Part shown: positions 26,960 through 35,619 of the stretch, piece after piece | How positions within the stretch are numbered: the stretch's first letter is position 1 | How the letters are laid out: each line of letters starts with the position of its first letter | Notes under the pieces: generated by a model | Databases searched by the model: none | What the model was told of the DNA's origin: nothing | What the model saw: the letters and a program-made list of their open reading frames with translations, nothing else | Made by a program: the position numbers and the translations under genes | From: Acidobacteria bacterium SCN 69-37 | GTDB taxonomy: Bacteria; Acidobacteriota; Vicinamibacteria; Vicinamibacterales; SCN-69-37 | Assembly (NCBI GenBank): GCA_001724025.1 | Contig: MEDJ01000005.1 | Location: 1 to 64,000, forward strand | Length of the DNA stretch: 64,000 bases | Reading direction: 5' to 3'

Positions 26960-27087
26960 ACACCTACCCGGTTCGGGCCGTTCGTATCGATTCAATCGGG
27001 AGAATCCGGGAGTCCCGCCCCCCGGGCCGCGTCGTTGCGACCGGGGAGCGGAACCTCCCGGGCGTCAGCAGGGAGGATGACGTGCGA

Positions 27088-27552
27088 TCAGCTCTTCTTG
27101 GCGGTGCCGCCAATCTGGAAGCCCGAGTCGTTGAAGTCGAACCACGCCGCCAGATCGGGCCCCTTCGGCGTCAGCGTCAGGACCATCGAGACCGGCCCGG
27201 AGTACGCGGTGAGCGCCCCCGAGTACTCCGTCGAAGCCTTGAGCGTGACGACCTGGCCCGACTTGGTGATGTCGGTGATCTTGTGCTCGGGGAACTGCGG
27301 GGCGCTGACGCCCGCCACGACCTTGCCATTCTCGACACGGAAGACGAGGCTGGCCACGAGCCGCCCGGTGGGCGTCTCGAGCGGAATCTGCCACCGGCCC
27401 ATCAGCGGCGCGGCGTCGGCCGGCGTCAGCGGCGTTGCCGCTGGCCTTGCGGCGGCCTGACCGGCGGCGGACACGTCGGTCCGCGCCACGAAGGGCGAAC
27501 CAGCGGCCACGAACGCGGCCAGCAACAGGAACATCGGAACTCTACGACGCAT
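27088..27552 (-). CDS. Exported protein of unknown function
   Basis: 154 residues from the ATG at 27552 (MRRRVPMFLLLAAFVAAG, a signal peptide). The mature part reads like a small beta-barrel: GRWQIPLETPTGRLVASLVFRVE, TDITKSGQVVTLKAS, YSGPVSMVLTLTPKG. It resembles the short lipid/ligand-binding domains that often follow metal-dependent hydrolases in this type of genome. An upstream in-frame ATG at 27588 is possible. It stands alone downstream of the ADOP-type permease. Confidence 0.7.
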   Translation of the reverse strand: MRRRVPMFLLLAAFVAAGSPFVARTDVSAAGQAAARPAATPLTPADAAPLMGRWQIPLETPTGRLVASLVFRVENGKVVAGVSAPQFPEHKITDITKSGQVVTLKASTEYSGALTAYSGPVSMVLTLTPKGPDLAAWFDFNDSGFQIGGTAKKS

Positions 27553-27603
27553 GAACAGAGCCTCCTGGAACGAATGTGGAGCCATCAATTATAACGTGTC
27601 CCG

Positions 27604-29985
27604 TCAGGCAGTCGGCGTGGTGCGCCGCGCGCCGACGAGAAACGCCACGAACGCGGTCACGAGAATCACGCCACCCGTGACGACGAGCGGCATGAGATCG
27701 GACGGCGTGATCGCGAGGTTGGTGAGGAACGACTCGATCACGCCGGCGAGCCGCATCCAGCCGGCCCACCCCGCGGCGACGCCGACGACGACCGCAGCCA
27801 GCACCAGCAGGCCGATCGCCATCAGCGACTGACGATGTGCGGCGCCGTAGGCGGCGAGCGCATAGACGCCCAGGCCACCGGCCACCAGCACGACCAACGC
27901 CAGGATGCCGAGCAGCGTTTCGGCATACTGCAGCAGGGCGGTCTGCCCCGCATCGAGATACGACTCGACAGTGCGAATCGCGGTCACGGGCACCGCCGGG
28001 TCGACGGACCGCACCTGCGCCCGGACCGCCTGTTCGAGCGCGCGCGGACTGCCCGTCGTCCGCACGATGAACGACATCACCGTCCGGCGGCCTTCGAGCG
28101 ACGCCCGCTGCAGCGTCGCCTGCTGCCGGTGCAGGATGTAGATCAGCGGCGGGACCTCCGACGCGCCCCGGAACGGCAGCGCATCGGCCACCACGCCGAC
28201 GACCTCCCGGGCCGGCTCCTCGTCGTTGGGGAAGAAGTTCAGCGTCACGTGCTGCCCGATCGGATCGCCATCGGGCCAGTGCTGTGCCGCGAACGTCTCG
28301 TTGACGAGGACCACCCACGACGAGTCCGGCTGATCGGCCGGCGAGAAGTCGCGGCCACGCACGAGCCGCATCCCCATCGTCTCGACGTAGTGCTCCGTCA
28401 CGGCCAGATATTGAGCCGCCACACGATTCTCGGGCGAATGCTCTGCGTCATCGATCCAGCACTGCACGAACGGGTTCGACGCAAACGGATGCGTGCCCAT
28501 GCCGGCGGCCTGCGTGACGCCGGGCGTGGCCTGCAGGGCCGCGCGAATGCGGTCGTAGAGCGCCGGGCCGGCCGGACTGAACTCGGCAATCTCGGCGTTC
28601 CCGCTCCCGGAAATGTTGCGCGTGACGTACGGCGTGCGCGGGAGGTACACATCAGCGCTCAGCAGCCCGCTCGGGTCCACGCCCACGTCGCGGCCGCGAA
28701 GGTCGCCGACGGCCCGCGTCGCCAGACTGGTCGCAGCGATCAGCACGAACGCCAGCGCCACCTGCACGGTCACGAGCACCGCCAGCGCCAGCGCACCGGC
28801 CCATCCCCGCGAGGCCGTCTCGGTCCGCGACGCACGCAGCGCCGGCAGCGCCCCCACCACCAGGGCGACGACGACGATGAGCCCGACGAGCCCGCTCACC
28901 AGGCCGGGACCGACACCGACATCACTCAGGCGCGGCAGCACGGTCGGTGTGATCTCGACGAGGCCCGGCAGGATCCACGCCACGAGGACACCGCCGAGGA
29001 CGCCGCCGCCCAGTGCGAGCAGCAGACTCTCGGCGAGCACCACACCCGGGCGCAGGTTCTTCGAGGCCAGCGCGCCCGATCGCTCGCCGAGGACCGTGCG
29101 GGCGCGCATCAGCACGGCCACGCTCACGCACACGAGGAACAGCAGCGCGCCGAGGCCCTGCAGCACGAGCATCAGCGGCTGGCGCAAGCCGCCAAATCGC
29201 GCCTCGCGCCACGGCGTGAGCTCGACGGTCCAGCCCTCGAGGCTCGGGTACTGCTGGACGTATTCGTCGAGCACGGTCTTCACGGCAGCGCGGGCCTCGT
29301 CCATCGAGACGCCGGCCTTCACGCGCGCGAGCGCACGCACGCTCCGCTGGGTCTCCTGGCCGGGCGCCGCCTCGAATCCGAACGTGAACCAGGCGTCAGA
29401 GGCATTGTCGAGGAGCCAGAAGCCCTGCGGCATGACGCCGAGGATTCGCGTGGGCTGGCCGTCGACCAGCGCCGTCTGCCCGACGACCTCCGCGCGACCG
29501 GCAAAGCGCCGCTGCCACACGGCGTAGCTGAGCACGACCGTCGGCTGAGCGTCGACTGCCTCGTCGGCGGCCTCGGGAAGCCGGCCCACCAGCGGATTGA
29601 CGCCAAGGGCCGCGAGGCCGCTGGCCGAAATCCGCTGGCCGGCCAGGCGCTCGGCCTGACCCTCGGCGTCGCCGGCGAGATTGGCCGCCTGTCCGCCGTC
29701 GAACGCGCCCACGGCCTCGAACGCCGCACCGGTCCTGTCTCGCAGCAACTGGTAGAGCGCCGGCGTCACCGGTCCCTTCGAGTCCGGGTTGTCGGGAGGC
29801 GCCAGGCTCACGTCCACGAGCCGATCGGGCTCCGGGAATGGCAGGGCCTTGAAGAGCACGGGACTGGTGAAGCTGGCGATCAGCAGGATGAGTCCCACGC
29901 CGAGGGCGAGCGACACGAGCGCGATGGCCGTGAATCCAGGCGTCGCCAGGAGGCGCCGCAGGGCGAGTCCGAATTGCTGCCTCAT
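27604..29985 (-). CDS. ADOP/MacB-type FtsX permease with degenerate coupling loops
   Basis: 793 residues. It has an N-terminal cytoplasmic/first TM part (LALRRLLATPGFTAIALVSLALGVG), a MacB-like periplasmic domain, a first FtsX TM set, a second periplasmic domain (YVETMGMRLVRGRDFSPAD, VVLVNETFA) and a second FtsX set. That is the two-unit layout of ADOP permeases common in Acidobacteriota. In both FtsX units the usual R..EIAIR.ALGA cytoplasmic segment, which touches the ATPase, is shortened or replaced: RARTVLGERSGALASKN in the first, AYGAAHRQSLMAIGLL in the second. No ATPase gene adjoins. The start ATG is at 29985; a further in-frame start is at 30033. Confidence 0.88.
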   Translation of the reverse strand: MRQQFGLALRRLLATPGFTAIALVSLALGVGLILLIASFTSPVLFKALPFPEPDRLVDVSLAPPDNPDSKGPVTPALYQLLRDRTGAAFEAVGAFDGGQAANLAGDAEGQAERLAGQRISASGLAALGVNPLVGRLPEAADEAVDAQPTVVLSYAVWQRRFAGRAEVVGQTALVDGQPTRILGVMPQGFWLLDNASDAWFTFGFEAAPGQETQRSVRALARVKAGVSMDEARAAVKTVLDEYVQQYPSLEGWTVELTPWREARFGGLRQPLMLVLQGLGALLFLVCVSVAVLMRARTVLGERSGALASKNLRPGVVLAESLLLALGGGVLGGVLVAWILPGLVEITPTVLPRLSDVGVGPGLVSGLVGLIVVVALVVGALPALRASRTETASRGWAGALALAVLVTVQVALAFVLIAATSLATRAVGDLRGRDVGVDPSGLLSADVYLPRTPYVTRNISGSGNAEIAEFSPAGPALYDRIRAALQATPGVTQAAGMGTHPFASNPFVQCWIDDAEHSPENRVAAQYLAVTEHYVETMGMRLVRGRDFSPADQPDSSWVVLVNETFAAQHWPDGDPIGQHVTLNFFPNDEEPAREVVGVVADALPFRGASEVPPLIYILHRQQATLQRASLEGRRTVMSFIVRTTGSPRALEQAVRAQVRSVDPAVPVTAIRTVESYLDAGQTALLQYAETLLGILALVVLVAGGLGVYALAAYGAAHRQSLMAIGLLVLAAVVVGVAAGWAGWMRLAGVIESFLTNLAITPSDLMPLVVTGGVILVTAFVAFLVGARRTTPTA

Positions 29986-30214
29986 CGAAGTATCCGTGTC
30001 CTCATCCGCAAACGATCGCGCTCGAACGCACACGACGATGCCCGGACCGTCGAGGCTCAGTAGGCGACTCTACCCTATCGGCCGGGCGAACGGTAAGGCA
30101 TCGTGACGTTTTTTCGTCGAGTGGACCGGACGTGGAACTGAGAGGGAGTTCAGCCGTTTTCCACGGGAACCAGGCGAATTCGTCACGGGCGCTGTGCCAT
30201 AATCCCGCGTTCCG

Positions 30215-30829
30215 ATGCATTACCTTTCAGAACTTCTCCAGCAGGTCATGGCGTGGATTCTCCCCGTGGCCGAGCGGCTCGGCGCACCGGGACTCGCCCT
30301 GATCGCGTTCCTCGATTCATCGTTCCTCTCGCTGCCGCAGGTCGGGGACGCACTCATCGTCGCCCTCACCATCCAGCACCCGTCACGCTGGATGCTGTAC
30401 AGCGCGGCGACGACGGTCGGGTCGACAGCGGGCTGCTTCATCCTCTACTCGATCGCCAGGAAGGGCGGCGAAGCGTTTCTCCGCCGACGGTTCACCGAAG
30501 ACCAGATCGAGCGGGCGCTGGGCCTGTTCCAGCGCTACGGCCTGCTCGCCGTGATCGTCCCGGCCATGCTGCCGCCGCCGACGCCGTTCAAGATTTTCGT
30601 ACTCCTGGCCGGGCTGGCCGGCGTGCGGCCGGTGGCCTTCATCGTCGGCATCGCCATCGGGCGCGGGTTCCGGTTCGGCGGGATCGGATGGCTGGCGTAC
30701 AAGTACGGCCCGCAGGCCACGCAGTACATCAAGGACAACCTCGCGACCGCGTCGCTCGTGGTCGCCGGCGTCGTCCTGATCATCGGCATTGCCGTGATCG
30801 TGGTGCGTCGGCTCCGCCAGCAGGCCTGA
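30215..30829 (+). CDS. DedA/VTT-domain membrane protein
   Basis: 204 residues with about five hydrophobic segments. Family features are GLALIAFLDSSFLSLPQVGDALIV, the re-entrant loop LPPPTPFKIFVLLAGLAG, and a glycine/arginine segment GIAIGRGFRFGGIGW. These proteins act as undecaprenyl-phosphate or phospholipid flippases/scramblases in the inner membrane and help keep envelope homeostasis. CATAAT (30198-30203) lies 11 bases before the ATG and may be its -10 box, giving a very short leader. Confidence 0.85.
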   Translation: MHYLSELLQQVMAWILPVAERLGAPGLALIAFLDSSFLSLPQVGDALIVALTIQHPSRWMLYSAATTVGSTAGCFILYSIARKGGEAFLRRRFTEDQIERALGLFQRYGLLAVIVPAMLPPPTPFKIFVLLAGLAGVRPVAFIVGIAIGRGFRFGGIGWLAYKYGPQATQYIKDNLATASLVVAGVVLIIGIAVIVVRRLRQQA

Positions 30830-30860
30830 GAAATCCCCAGCGGCCCCCCGGATACACGTC

Positions 30861-30889
30861 GGGCTCCAGGCCTGTGCGACCTGGAGCCC
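30861..30889. terminator. Hairpin between convergent genes
   Basis: GGGCTCCAGG (30861-30870) and CCTGGAGCCC (30880-30889) form a 10-bp stem with a 9-base loop, and the pairing extends outward with mismatches. It lies between the DedA-type gene and the end of the Gfo/Idh/MocA gene. Confidence 0.65.
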
Positions 30890-30913
30890 GAGGTGTCAAA
30901 CGAGTCGACGCGT

Positions 30914-32299
30914 CTAGATGGCCTTGGACGCGCGCGCGGCCGGATCCCAGCCCAGCACCTTGTTCGACTTCATCGCTTCGAGTGCGAGCAACGCGGGCAG
31001 AGCCGAGTTGTAACCGACTTCCATCGACGCGTTGGTGTTGCGGTTACCCGCCTTCAACTTGTCGAGAAAGTCACGCGTGTGCGCATGGAGAGGGTAATCC
31101 TCTTCGACGCCGCCGCGCGGGTTGATGTAAACCTCCAACGGCACGGCCTGGCCAGCGCCACGACCGCCGCCACGGCCGCCGCCCGGGCCCCCGGGTCCGC
31201 CGCCCATGCGACCACCACCGCCGCCGGCCGCGGGCGCCGCCGCCACGCCGGGCGCGGGCTCCGGCGGGACGCGGTTGCGCGTCTGACCCACGTTGGGCCG
31301 AAGGGCCCAGCCCATGCGGTTCACCTGCAGCGTGCCGGTGCTGCCGTAGAAGTAGACGCCCCAGCCTTCGATGTCCGGCGCCTTCGGATCGGCGAAGTTC
31401 GGCCGCGGGAAGACGTCGTTGGCGAACGACATGATGTAGTTGTCGTACTGCCACGCAATCGAGAACTGGCTGTACACGCACTCCGGATCGGTGTCCGGGT
31501 TCGAGTAGAAGCCGACGGCCGTCGTCTTCAGCGGCTGCTTCTCGTCGGCGTCCATGAACCAGTTCGCGACGTCGATGTGGTGCGCGCCCCAGTCACCTAC
31601 GAGACCGCTGCCGTACTCCCACCAGGCGCGGAACGACGTATAGCCGCGCTTGAACGCCTTCTTCGGCGCATCGACCTGCCAGGCGTCCCAGTCGAGACCG
31701 GGCGGCACCTCGGCCACGTCCTGCTTGACCTGCGAGTACCCGCCACCGTGCTGGATGAGCACGTGGGTCACGGGCCCGATACGCGCCATCTGCTTCTTGG
31801 CTTCGATGAAGTGATCCCAGCTCCGCTGCTGCGTGCCGACCTGCACGACCTGCTTCGGGGCCTTGTTGTAGGCGTCGAGCATCATGTTGATGCGCGCGAC
31901 GTTGTTCGAGATCGGCTTCTCGACGTAGACGTGCTTGCCGGCGGCCAGCGCGTCGGCTGTGATCCGGGCGTGCGAGAAATCGGGCGTCCCGATCAGCACC
32001 GCGTCGATGTCGTTCCGGTCCAGGACGCGGCGGTAGTCACCCACCACCTCGAGCTTCTGGGCAAGCGGACGATTCGCTCCCTGGAAGCTGGCCTGCCGGT
32101 TCTGGGCGACCTCGCACCCCATCGTGAACTGCACGTCGTCGTAGCGCGTGAGCGAGTCGAACACGCGTCCGGCACGATTGCCCATACCGATGACGGCCAT
32201 GCGCACGCGGTCGTTGGCCCCCTGCCACGCAAAGAGCGGCTTGGTGGCGGCTACAGTCAGCGCGATTGCGCCATTCTTCAGAAGCTCTCGTCGATGCAT
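30914..32299 (-). CDS. Gfo/Idh/MocA family oxidoreductase, probably exported
   Basis: 461 residues. AAGGAG precedes the ATG at 32299. The N-terminus MHRRELLKNGAIALTVAA looks like a Tat-type signal, as in many Gfo/Idh/MocA proteins of Planctomycetes and Acidobacteriota. The Rossmann fold (MAVIGMGNRAGRVFDS) and EKP motif (VYVEKPISNN) are clear, followed by WWEYGSGLVGDWGAHHIDVANW. A low-complexity stretch of Gly, Arg and Pro (about residues 367-398) interrupts the C-terminal part. It probably acts on a sugar derivative in the periplasm with tightly bound NAD(P). It is not closely related to the copy at 25967. Confidence 0.88.
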   Translation of the reverse strand: MHRRELLKNGAIALTVAATKPLFAWQGANDRVRMAVIGMGNRAGRVFDSLTRYDDVQFTMGCEVAQNRQASFQGANRPLAQKLEVVGDYRRVLDRNDIDAVLIGTPDFSHARITADALAAGKHVYVEKPISNNVARINMMLDAYNKAPKQVVQVGTQQRSWDHFIEAKKQMARIGPVTHVLIQHGGGYSQVKQDVAEVPPGLDWDAWQVDAPKKAFKRGYTSFRAWWEYGSGLVGDWGAHHIDVANWFMDADEKQPLKTTAVGFYSNPDTDPECVYSQFSIAWQYDNYIMSFANDVFPRPNFADPKAPDIEGWGVYFYGSTGTLQVNRMGWALRPNVGQTRNRVPPEPAPGVAAAPAAGGGGGRMGGGPGGPGGGRGGGRGAGQAVPLEVYINPRGGVEEDYPLHAHTRDFLDKLKAGNRNTNASMEVGYNSALPALLALEAMKSNKVLGWDPAARASKAI

Positions 32300-32460
32300 T
32301 ACTTCTCCTTGGGGCTCCGGCACCGGCGTTGGCGGCGCTCTGCGCACCTCGACCGCCCTGGCGGCAACGCCTGGAATGAACTTTGGCGCAGTCTACATCC
32401 GGACACCAGGGGTAGACAAGACTAACCCGGAGCATGACGGCGCGAGGTGAAGCGTCCTTC

Positions 32461-32527
32461 ACACTTCTGGCTTTCACCTTCCAACTTCCCCAAACTTCTG
32501 GCTTCTGGCTTCTCACTTCTGGCTTGC
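32461..32527. repeat. Degenerate tandem repeat ACTTCTGGCTT
   Basis: The sequence repeats CTTCTGGCTT-type units five or so times with gaps and changes. It lies in the gap before the ABC ATPase gene and is of unusual low-complexity composition for this genome. It extends in frame with the ATPase gene but is not likely translated. Confidence 0.6.
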
Positions 32528-32541
32528 TGTACCCTGCCCGC

Positions 32542-33615
32542 ATGCCCCCGAAAGTCCGTGTGTCGGATCTGCGCAAGCGATACGGCGCCCTGGAAGCGGT
32601 GGCCGGCATCGACTTCACGATCGAGGACGGTGAGATCTTCGGACTCCTGGGTCCGAATGGCGCCGGCAAGACCACGACGATCGAGTGCGTGCTCGGCCTG
32701 ATCCAGCCCGATGCCGGCACCATCGAGATCTGCGGGCTCGACGCGCGCCGCGAGCCGAGGGCCGTGCGCGAGAAGGTCGGTGCGGCGCTGCAGACCACGG
32801 CCCTGCCCGACCGGATCACGCCGCGCGAGGCACTCGATCTGTTCGGCGCGTTCTACCAGCGGCGCGAGTCGGCCGCCGCCCTGCTCGATCGGTTCTCGCT
32901 GACGACGAAGGCCGACGTGGCCGTCGACACGCTCTCGGGGGGACAAAAGCAGCGTCTCGCGCTGGCGCTCGCCTTCGTCAACGCGCCCGAGCTCGTCTTC
33001 CTCGACGAGCCCACCGCCGGACTCGACGCGCACGCCCGCCGCGAACTCCACGCCGAAATCCAGCAGATGCGCTGCGACGGGCACACGGTCCTGCTGACCA
33101 CGCACGACATGGACGAGGCGGCACTGCTCTGCGACAGGCTGGCCATCATCTCGAAGGGACGCGTGGTGGCCACGGGCCGGCCGCGCGACCTGATCGCCGA
33201 CTCGGCGCGCGTCCAGCAGATCACGTTCACCACCGCCCGGCCGTTTCCCGCGGCGCTGCTCGACGTGCTGCCTGGCGCGTCGGACATGTCCCCCGGGGCT
33301 GAAGCCCCGGGGCTCCGAGAAGAGGGAGACGTGTCCCGGCAGGCAGATCTCAACGGAGCTCCGAGGCTCCGACAGGACGGAGACAAGTCCCCGCAGGCTG
33401 ATCCCGACGGAGCCCCGGGGCTTCGGCCCCGGGGAGACACCGAAATCACTAGCGCCACGCTGCGAACCAGCACGCCGGGCGCCACGCTGCTGGCGCTCGT
33501 CACGGCGCTCGAGGCCCACGGCGTCGGTCTCGACGAACTGCACGTCCGCAAGGCCACGCTCGAGGATGTCTTCGTGGACCTGACCGCCACATCGACCACG
33601 GAGCCGACGACGTGA
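32542..33615 (+). CDS. ABC transporter ATP-binding protein with an in-frame repeat insertion
   Basis: 357 residues. The NBD is complete: Walker A GPNGAGKTT (about 37-45), signature LSGGQKQR, Walker B VFLDEPTAGLD and the His switch LLTTHDMDEA. It belongs to the CcmA/DrrA-type exporters. Between the NBD and its C-terminal part lies a 51-codon insertion (residues 248-298, bases 33283-33435) made of three tandem units of 15, 18 and 18 codons derived from the palindromic repeat found elsewhere in the window. The frame remains open and the C-terminal LHVRKATLEDVFVDLT region is intact. It is translationally coupled (GTGA) to the permease gene. Confidence 0.92.
   Translation: MPPKVRVSDLRKRYGALEAVAGIDFTIEDGEIFGLLGPNGAGKTTTIECVLGLIQPDAGTIEICGLDARREPRAVREKVGAALQTTALPDRITPREALDLFGAFYQRRESAAALLDRFSLTTKADVAVDTLSGGQKQRLALALAFVNAPELVFLDEPTAGLDAHARRELHAEIQQMRCDGHTVLLTTHDMDEAALLCDRLAIISKGRVVATGRPRDLIADSARVQQITFTTARPFPAALLDVLPGASDMSPGAEAPGLREEGDVSRQADLNGAPRLRQDGDKSPQADPDGAPGLRPRGDTEITSATLRTSTPGATLLALVTALEAHGVGLDELHVRKATLEDVFVDLTATSTTEPTT
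33283..33435 (+). repeat. Three tandem units of a palindromic repeat inside the ABC ATPase gene
   Basis: Each unit begins GACrnGTCCC (33283, 33328, 33382) and measures 45, 54 and 54 bases, all multiples of three. Unit 1 holds CCCCGGGGCTGAAGCCCCGG, and the same palindrome and flank recur in the intergenic region at 63060-63091. Unit 3 has a similar palindrome with CTTCGG in the centre. Confidence 0.85.
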
Positions 33616-35282
33616 ACGGCATCTGGCATCAGCTCCGGACCCACCTGACCCTGTATTTCCGGAACCGGATGGCCATGCTCTATGGCTACCTGTTCCCCTC
33701 GGTCTTCCTGCTCGCGTTCTACGTGCTCTATCGCTACGAACGCGTGCCGCTCGTGCGCCACATGGGCGAGTTGCTCACGGTCACCATTCTGGGCGGGGCC
33801 TGCTTCGGCCTGGCGACGACGCTCGTGAGCGAACGCGAGCGCGGGGTGTGGCGTCGGTACCGACTGGCCCCCATCGCCACCGGTGCGATCGTCGTCAGCA
33901 CGCTCGTCGCGCGCTACATCCTGCTGGTCACGGCCGGCCTGCTGCAGATTGCGCTGGCCATGGGCCTGGGCATGCCGCTGCCCGCCCACCCGCTTCATCT
34001 GGTCGTGGCCTTTTCGCTCGCAGCGTTCGCCTTCCTCGGCCTCGGCCTCGTCATCGCGATGCTCGCCGACAACGTGCCGGCCGTGCAGGCGCTCGGCCAG
34101 ACGATTTTCCTGCCGATGCTGATCATCGGCGGCGTGGCCGTGCCGCTGACGAGCCTCCCGGACTGGGCGCTGCACCTGTCGGCCTATTTTCCTGGCCGTT
34201 ACGCGGTCGAGGCGATCCAGGCGACGGTCAACGGCCCGGGACTCGGATCGGTCGGGTTCAGCCTGCTCGCGCTCCTGCTGATTGGCACCGCGGCATGCGT
34301 GGCCGGCGCCGGCATGTTCCGCTGGGACGCCAAGCAGCGATTCGCGACCAGCCACGGCAAGGGCTGGCTGGCCGTCGCGCTGGCCGGCTGGGTCGGCGTC
34401 GGACTGCTGGCCCAGTGGCAGCACCGGATCATCCCGATGGAACTGGCCGCCGAACGCGCAGCCATCGCAGCCGCGGCCAACCGGCCAGCGCCAGCGCCGA
34501 CCGTCCCGGCCGAGGAGCCACCGGCGCCCGCCGGCGCACCCGCATCAGGATCGGATCTCACAGCAGACGAGCACGCATCGGCCGACACGACACCAGCCGC
34601 GTCCCCTGCACCGTCGGAGCCCGCACCAGCGACGCCGGCCCCGACGTCACGCCCCACGCCCGCCGCCATCACGCCGCCGCCCGCACCCGAGCCGGTGCCG
34701 ACGCCGCGCCCAACGGCGCCGTCAGCCCCAGCCGCGCCCACCCCCGCACCGGCCAGGCCCGCCGAATCCACCACGGCCGCTGAACCGGCGCCCTGGGAGA
34801 AGGTCACGCGCGATCAGGTGATGGCCGACCTCGTCTTCGATCGCCTGCCGCCCGATTCCGGCGTCGTCACGCCCATCGCGACGGCGGACCAGGAGCCGCC
34901 CGAGGAAACCTGGACCGATCTCGACGTCCTGTACAACGGGCTCCAGACCTGGGCACCCGGTCGCGTGCCGGACGTCCTCGAACGGACGCGGAATCTGCTG
35001 TTCGTGCCGTCCGTCATCGACGTGTTCCAGTTGCCGACCGAGCCGTACGTCCCGCAGATGGTCTACGACATCCTCGAGCGCGACATCGACAAGGACGTGC
35101 TGATCAAGGTGCTGTACTGGATTGCCGTCCATCCGGACGAAGGCAGCGATGCTGCGGTCGATCAGATGGCCCCGCTCGGCATTCCGAACGGCCCGAGCGA
35201 CATCCAGGAAGTGCGCGGCCGACTCGGGGTCTATGCCGTCAAGCTCATCGGCCGGCTGACAGGGGCGCGACCGGCACGGTGA
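33612..35282 (+). CDS. ABC-2 type permease with Pro-rich linker and extra C-terminal domain
   Basis: 556 residues from a GTG that overlaps the ATPase stop. Residues 1-290 are an ABC-2 (DrrB/YadH-like) permease with six hydrophobic segments and LATTLVSERERGVWRRYRLAP. One more hydrophobic helix follows (WLAVALAGWVGVGLLAQW), then a ~110-residue linker almost only of Ala, Pro, Thr and Ser (about 295-400). The ~155-residue C-terminal domain (VTRDQVMADLVFDRLPPDSG, IDVFQLPTEPYVPQMVYDIL) is unlike ABC-2 permeases. The helix plus linker suggests that this domain sits in the periplasm. Its function is unknown. Confidence 0.88.
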   Translation: MNGIWHQLRTHLTLYFRNRMAMLYGYLFPSVFLLAFYVLYRYERVPLVRHMGELLTVTILGGACFGLATTLVSERERGVWRRYRLAPIATGAIVVSTLVARYILLVTAGLLQIALAMGLGMPLPAHPLHLVVAFSLAAFAFLGLGLVIAMLADNVPAVQALGQTIFLPMLIIGGVAVPLTSLPDWALHLSAYFPGRYAVEAIQATVNGPGLGSVGFSLLALLLIGTAACVAGAGMFRWDAKQRFATSHGKGWLAVALAGWVGVGLLAQWQHRIIPMELAAERAAIAAAANRPAPAPTVPAEEPPAPAGAPASGSDLTADEHASADTTPAASPAPSEPAPATPAPTSRPTPAAITPPPAPEPVPTPRPTAPSAPAAPTPAPARPAESTTAAEPAPWEKVTRDQVMADLVFDRLPPDSGVVTPIATADQEPPEETWTDLDVLYNGLQTWAPGRVPDVLERTRNLLFVPSVIDVFQLPTEPYVPQMVYDILERDIDKDVLIKVLYWIAVHPDEGSDAAVDQMAPLGIPNGPSDIQEVRGRLGVYAVKLIGRLTGARPAR

Positions 35283-35287
35283 GACCT

Positions 35288-35584
35288 CAGGTACGACGGG
35301 TACGACGGGCGACAGGAACCTGATCCTTGCCTTCTTTAATTTAGTGGCGGGCGGTCGATGTTCGCCCGCACAAACGCGCCGGACGTAACGCGGATCCTTG
35401 CTCACTTCAATTAGATGGCGGGTGCTCGATGTTCACCGGCACAAGCGTGCCGGACGTGACGCGGATCCTTGCCCGCTTCATTGATGGTGGACGCTCGATG
35501 TTCACCGGTACGACCGGCGATCACCGCGCGACCCTGCCTGCCAGTTGAAGGTGGTATGTGTCAGGTTCCTGTCGCCCGTCGTAC
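35288..35584. repeat. Inverted-repeat element A with 71-bp tandem repeats inside
   Basis: The outer arms are GTACGACGGGCGACAGGAAC plus CTGA (35300-35323) and its exact complement (35561-35584), a 24-bp perfect inverted repeat. Inside are two 71-bp direct repeats starting GATCCTTGC at 35322 and 35393, and a partial third at 35464. Unit 2 includes the hairpin CCGGCAC-AAGC-GTGCCGG. This fills the gap between the ABC permease and the ECF sigma gene. No ORF in it looks real. Confidence 0.85.
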
Positions 35585-35619
35585 CTGTCGCACCCGTGTC
35601 CTTGTATCATTACCCCCGC

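Noticed and set aside
27835-30063. A 742-codon open frame on the plus strand
   Set aside because: Mirror of the ADOP permease; very rich in Arg, His and Asp, with no domain.
35322-35530. The 71-bp repeats as a CRISPR array
   Set aside because: Units are directly adjacent without unique spacers, only two and a part are present, and there are no cas genes.
35545-35619. The ATG at 35545 as start of the ECF sigma gene
   Set aside because: It lies in the inverted-repeat element, would add 25 residues unlike any sigma factor and has no SD; the GTG at 35620 fits the family.
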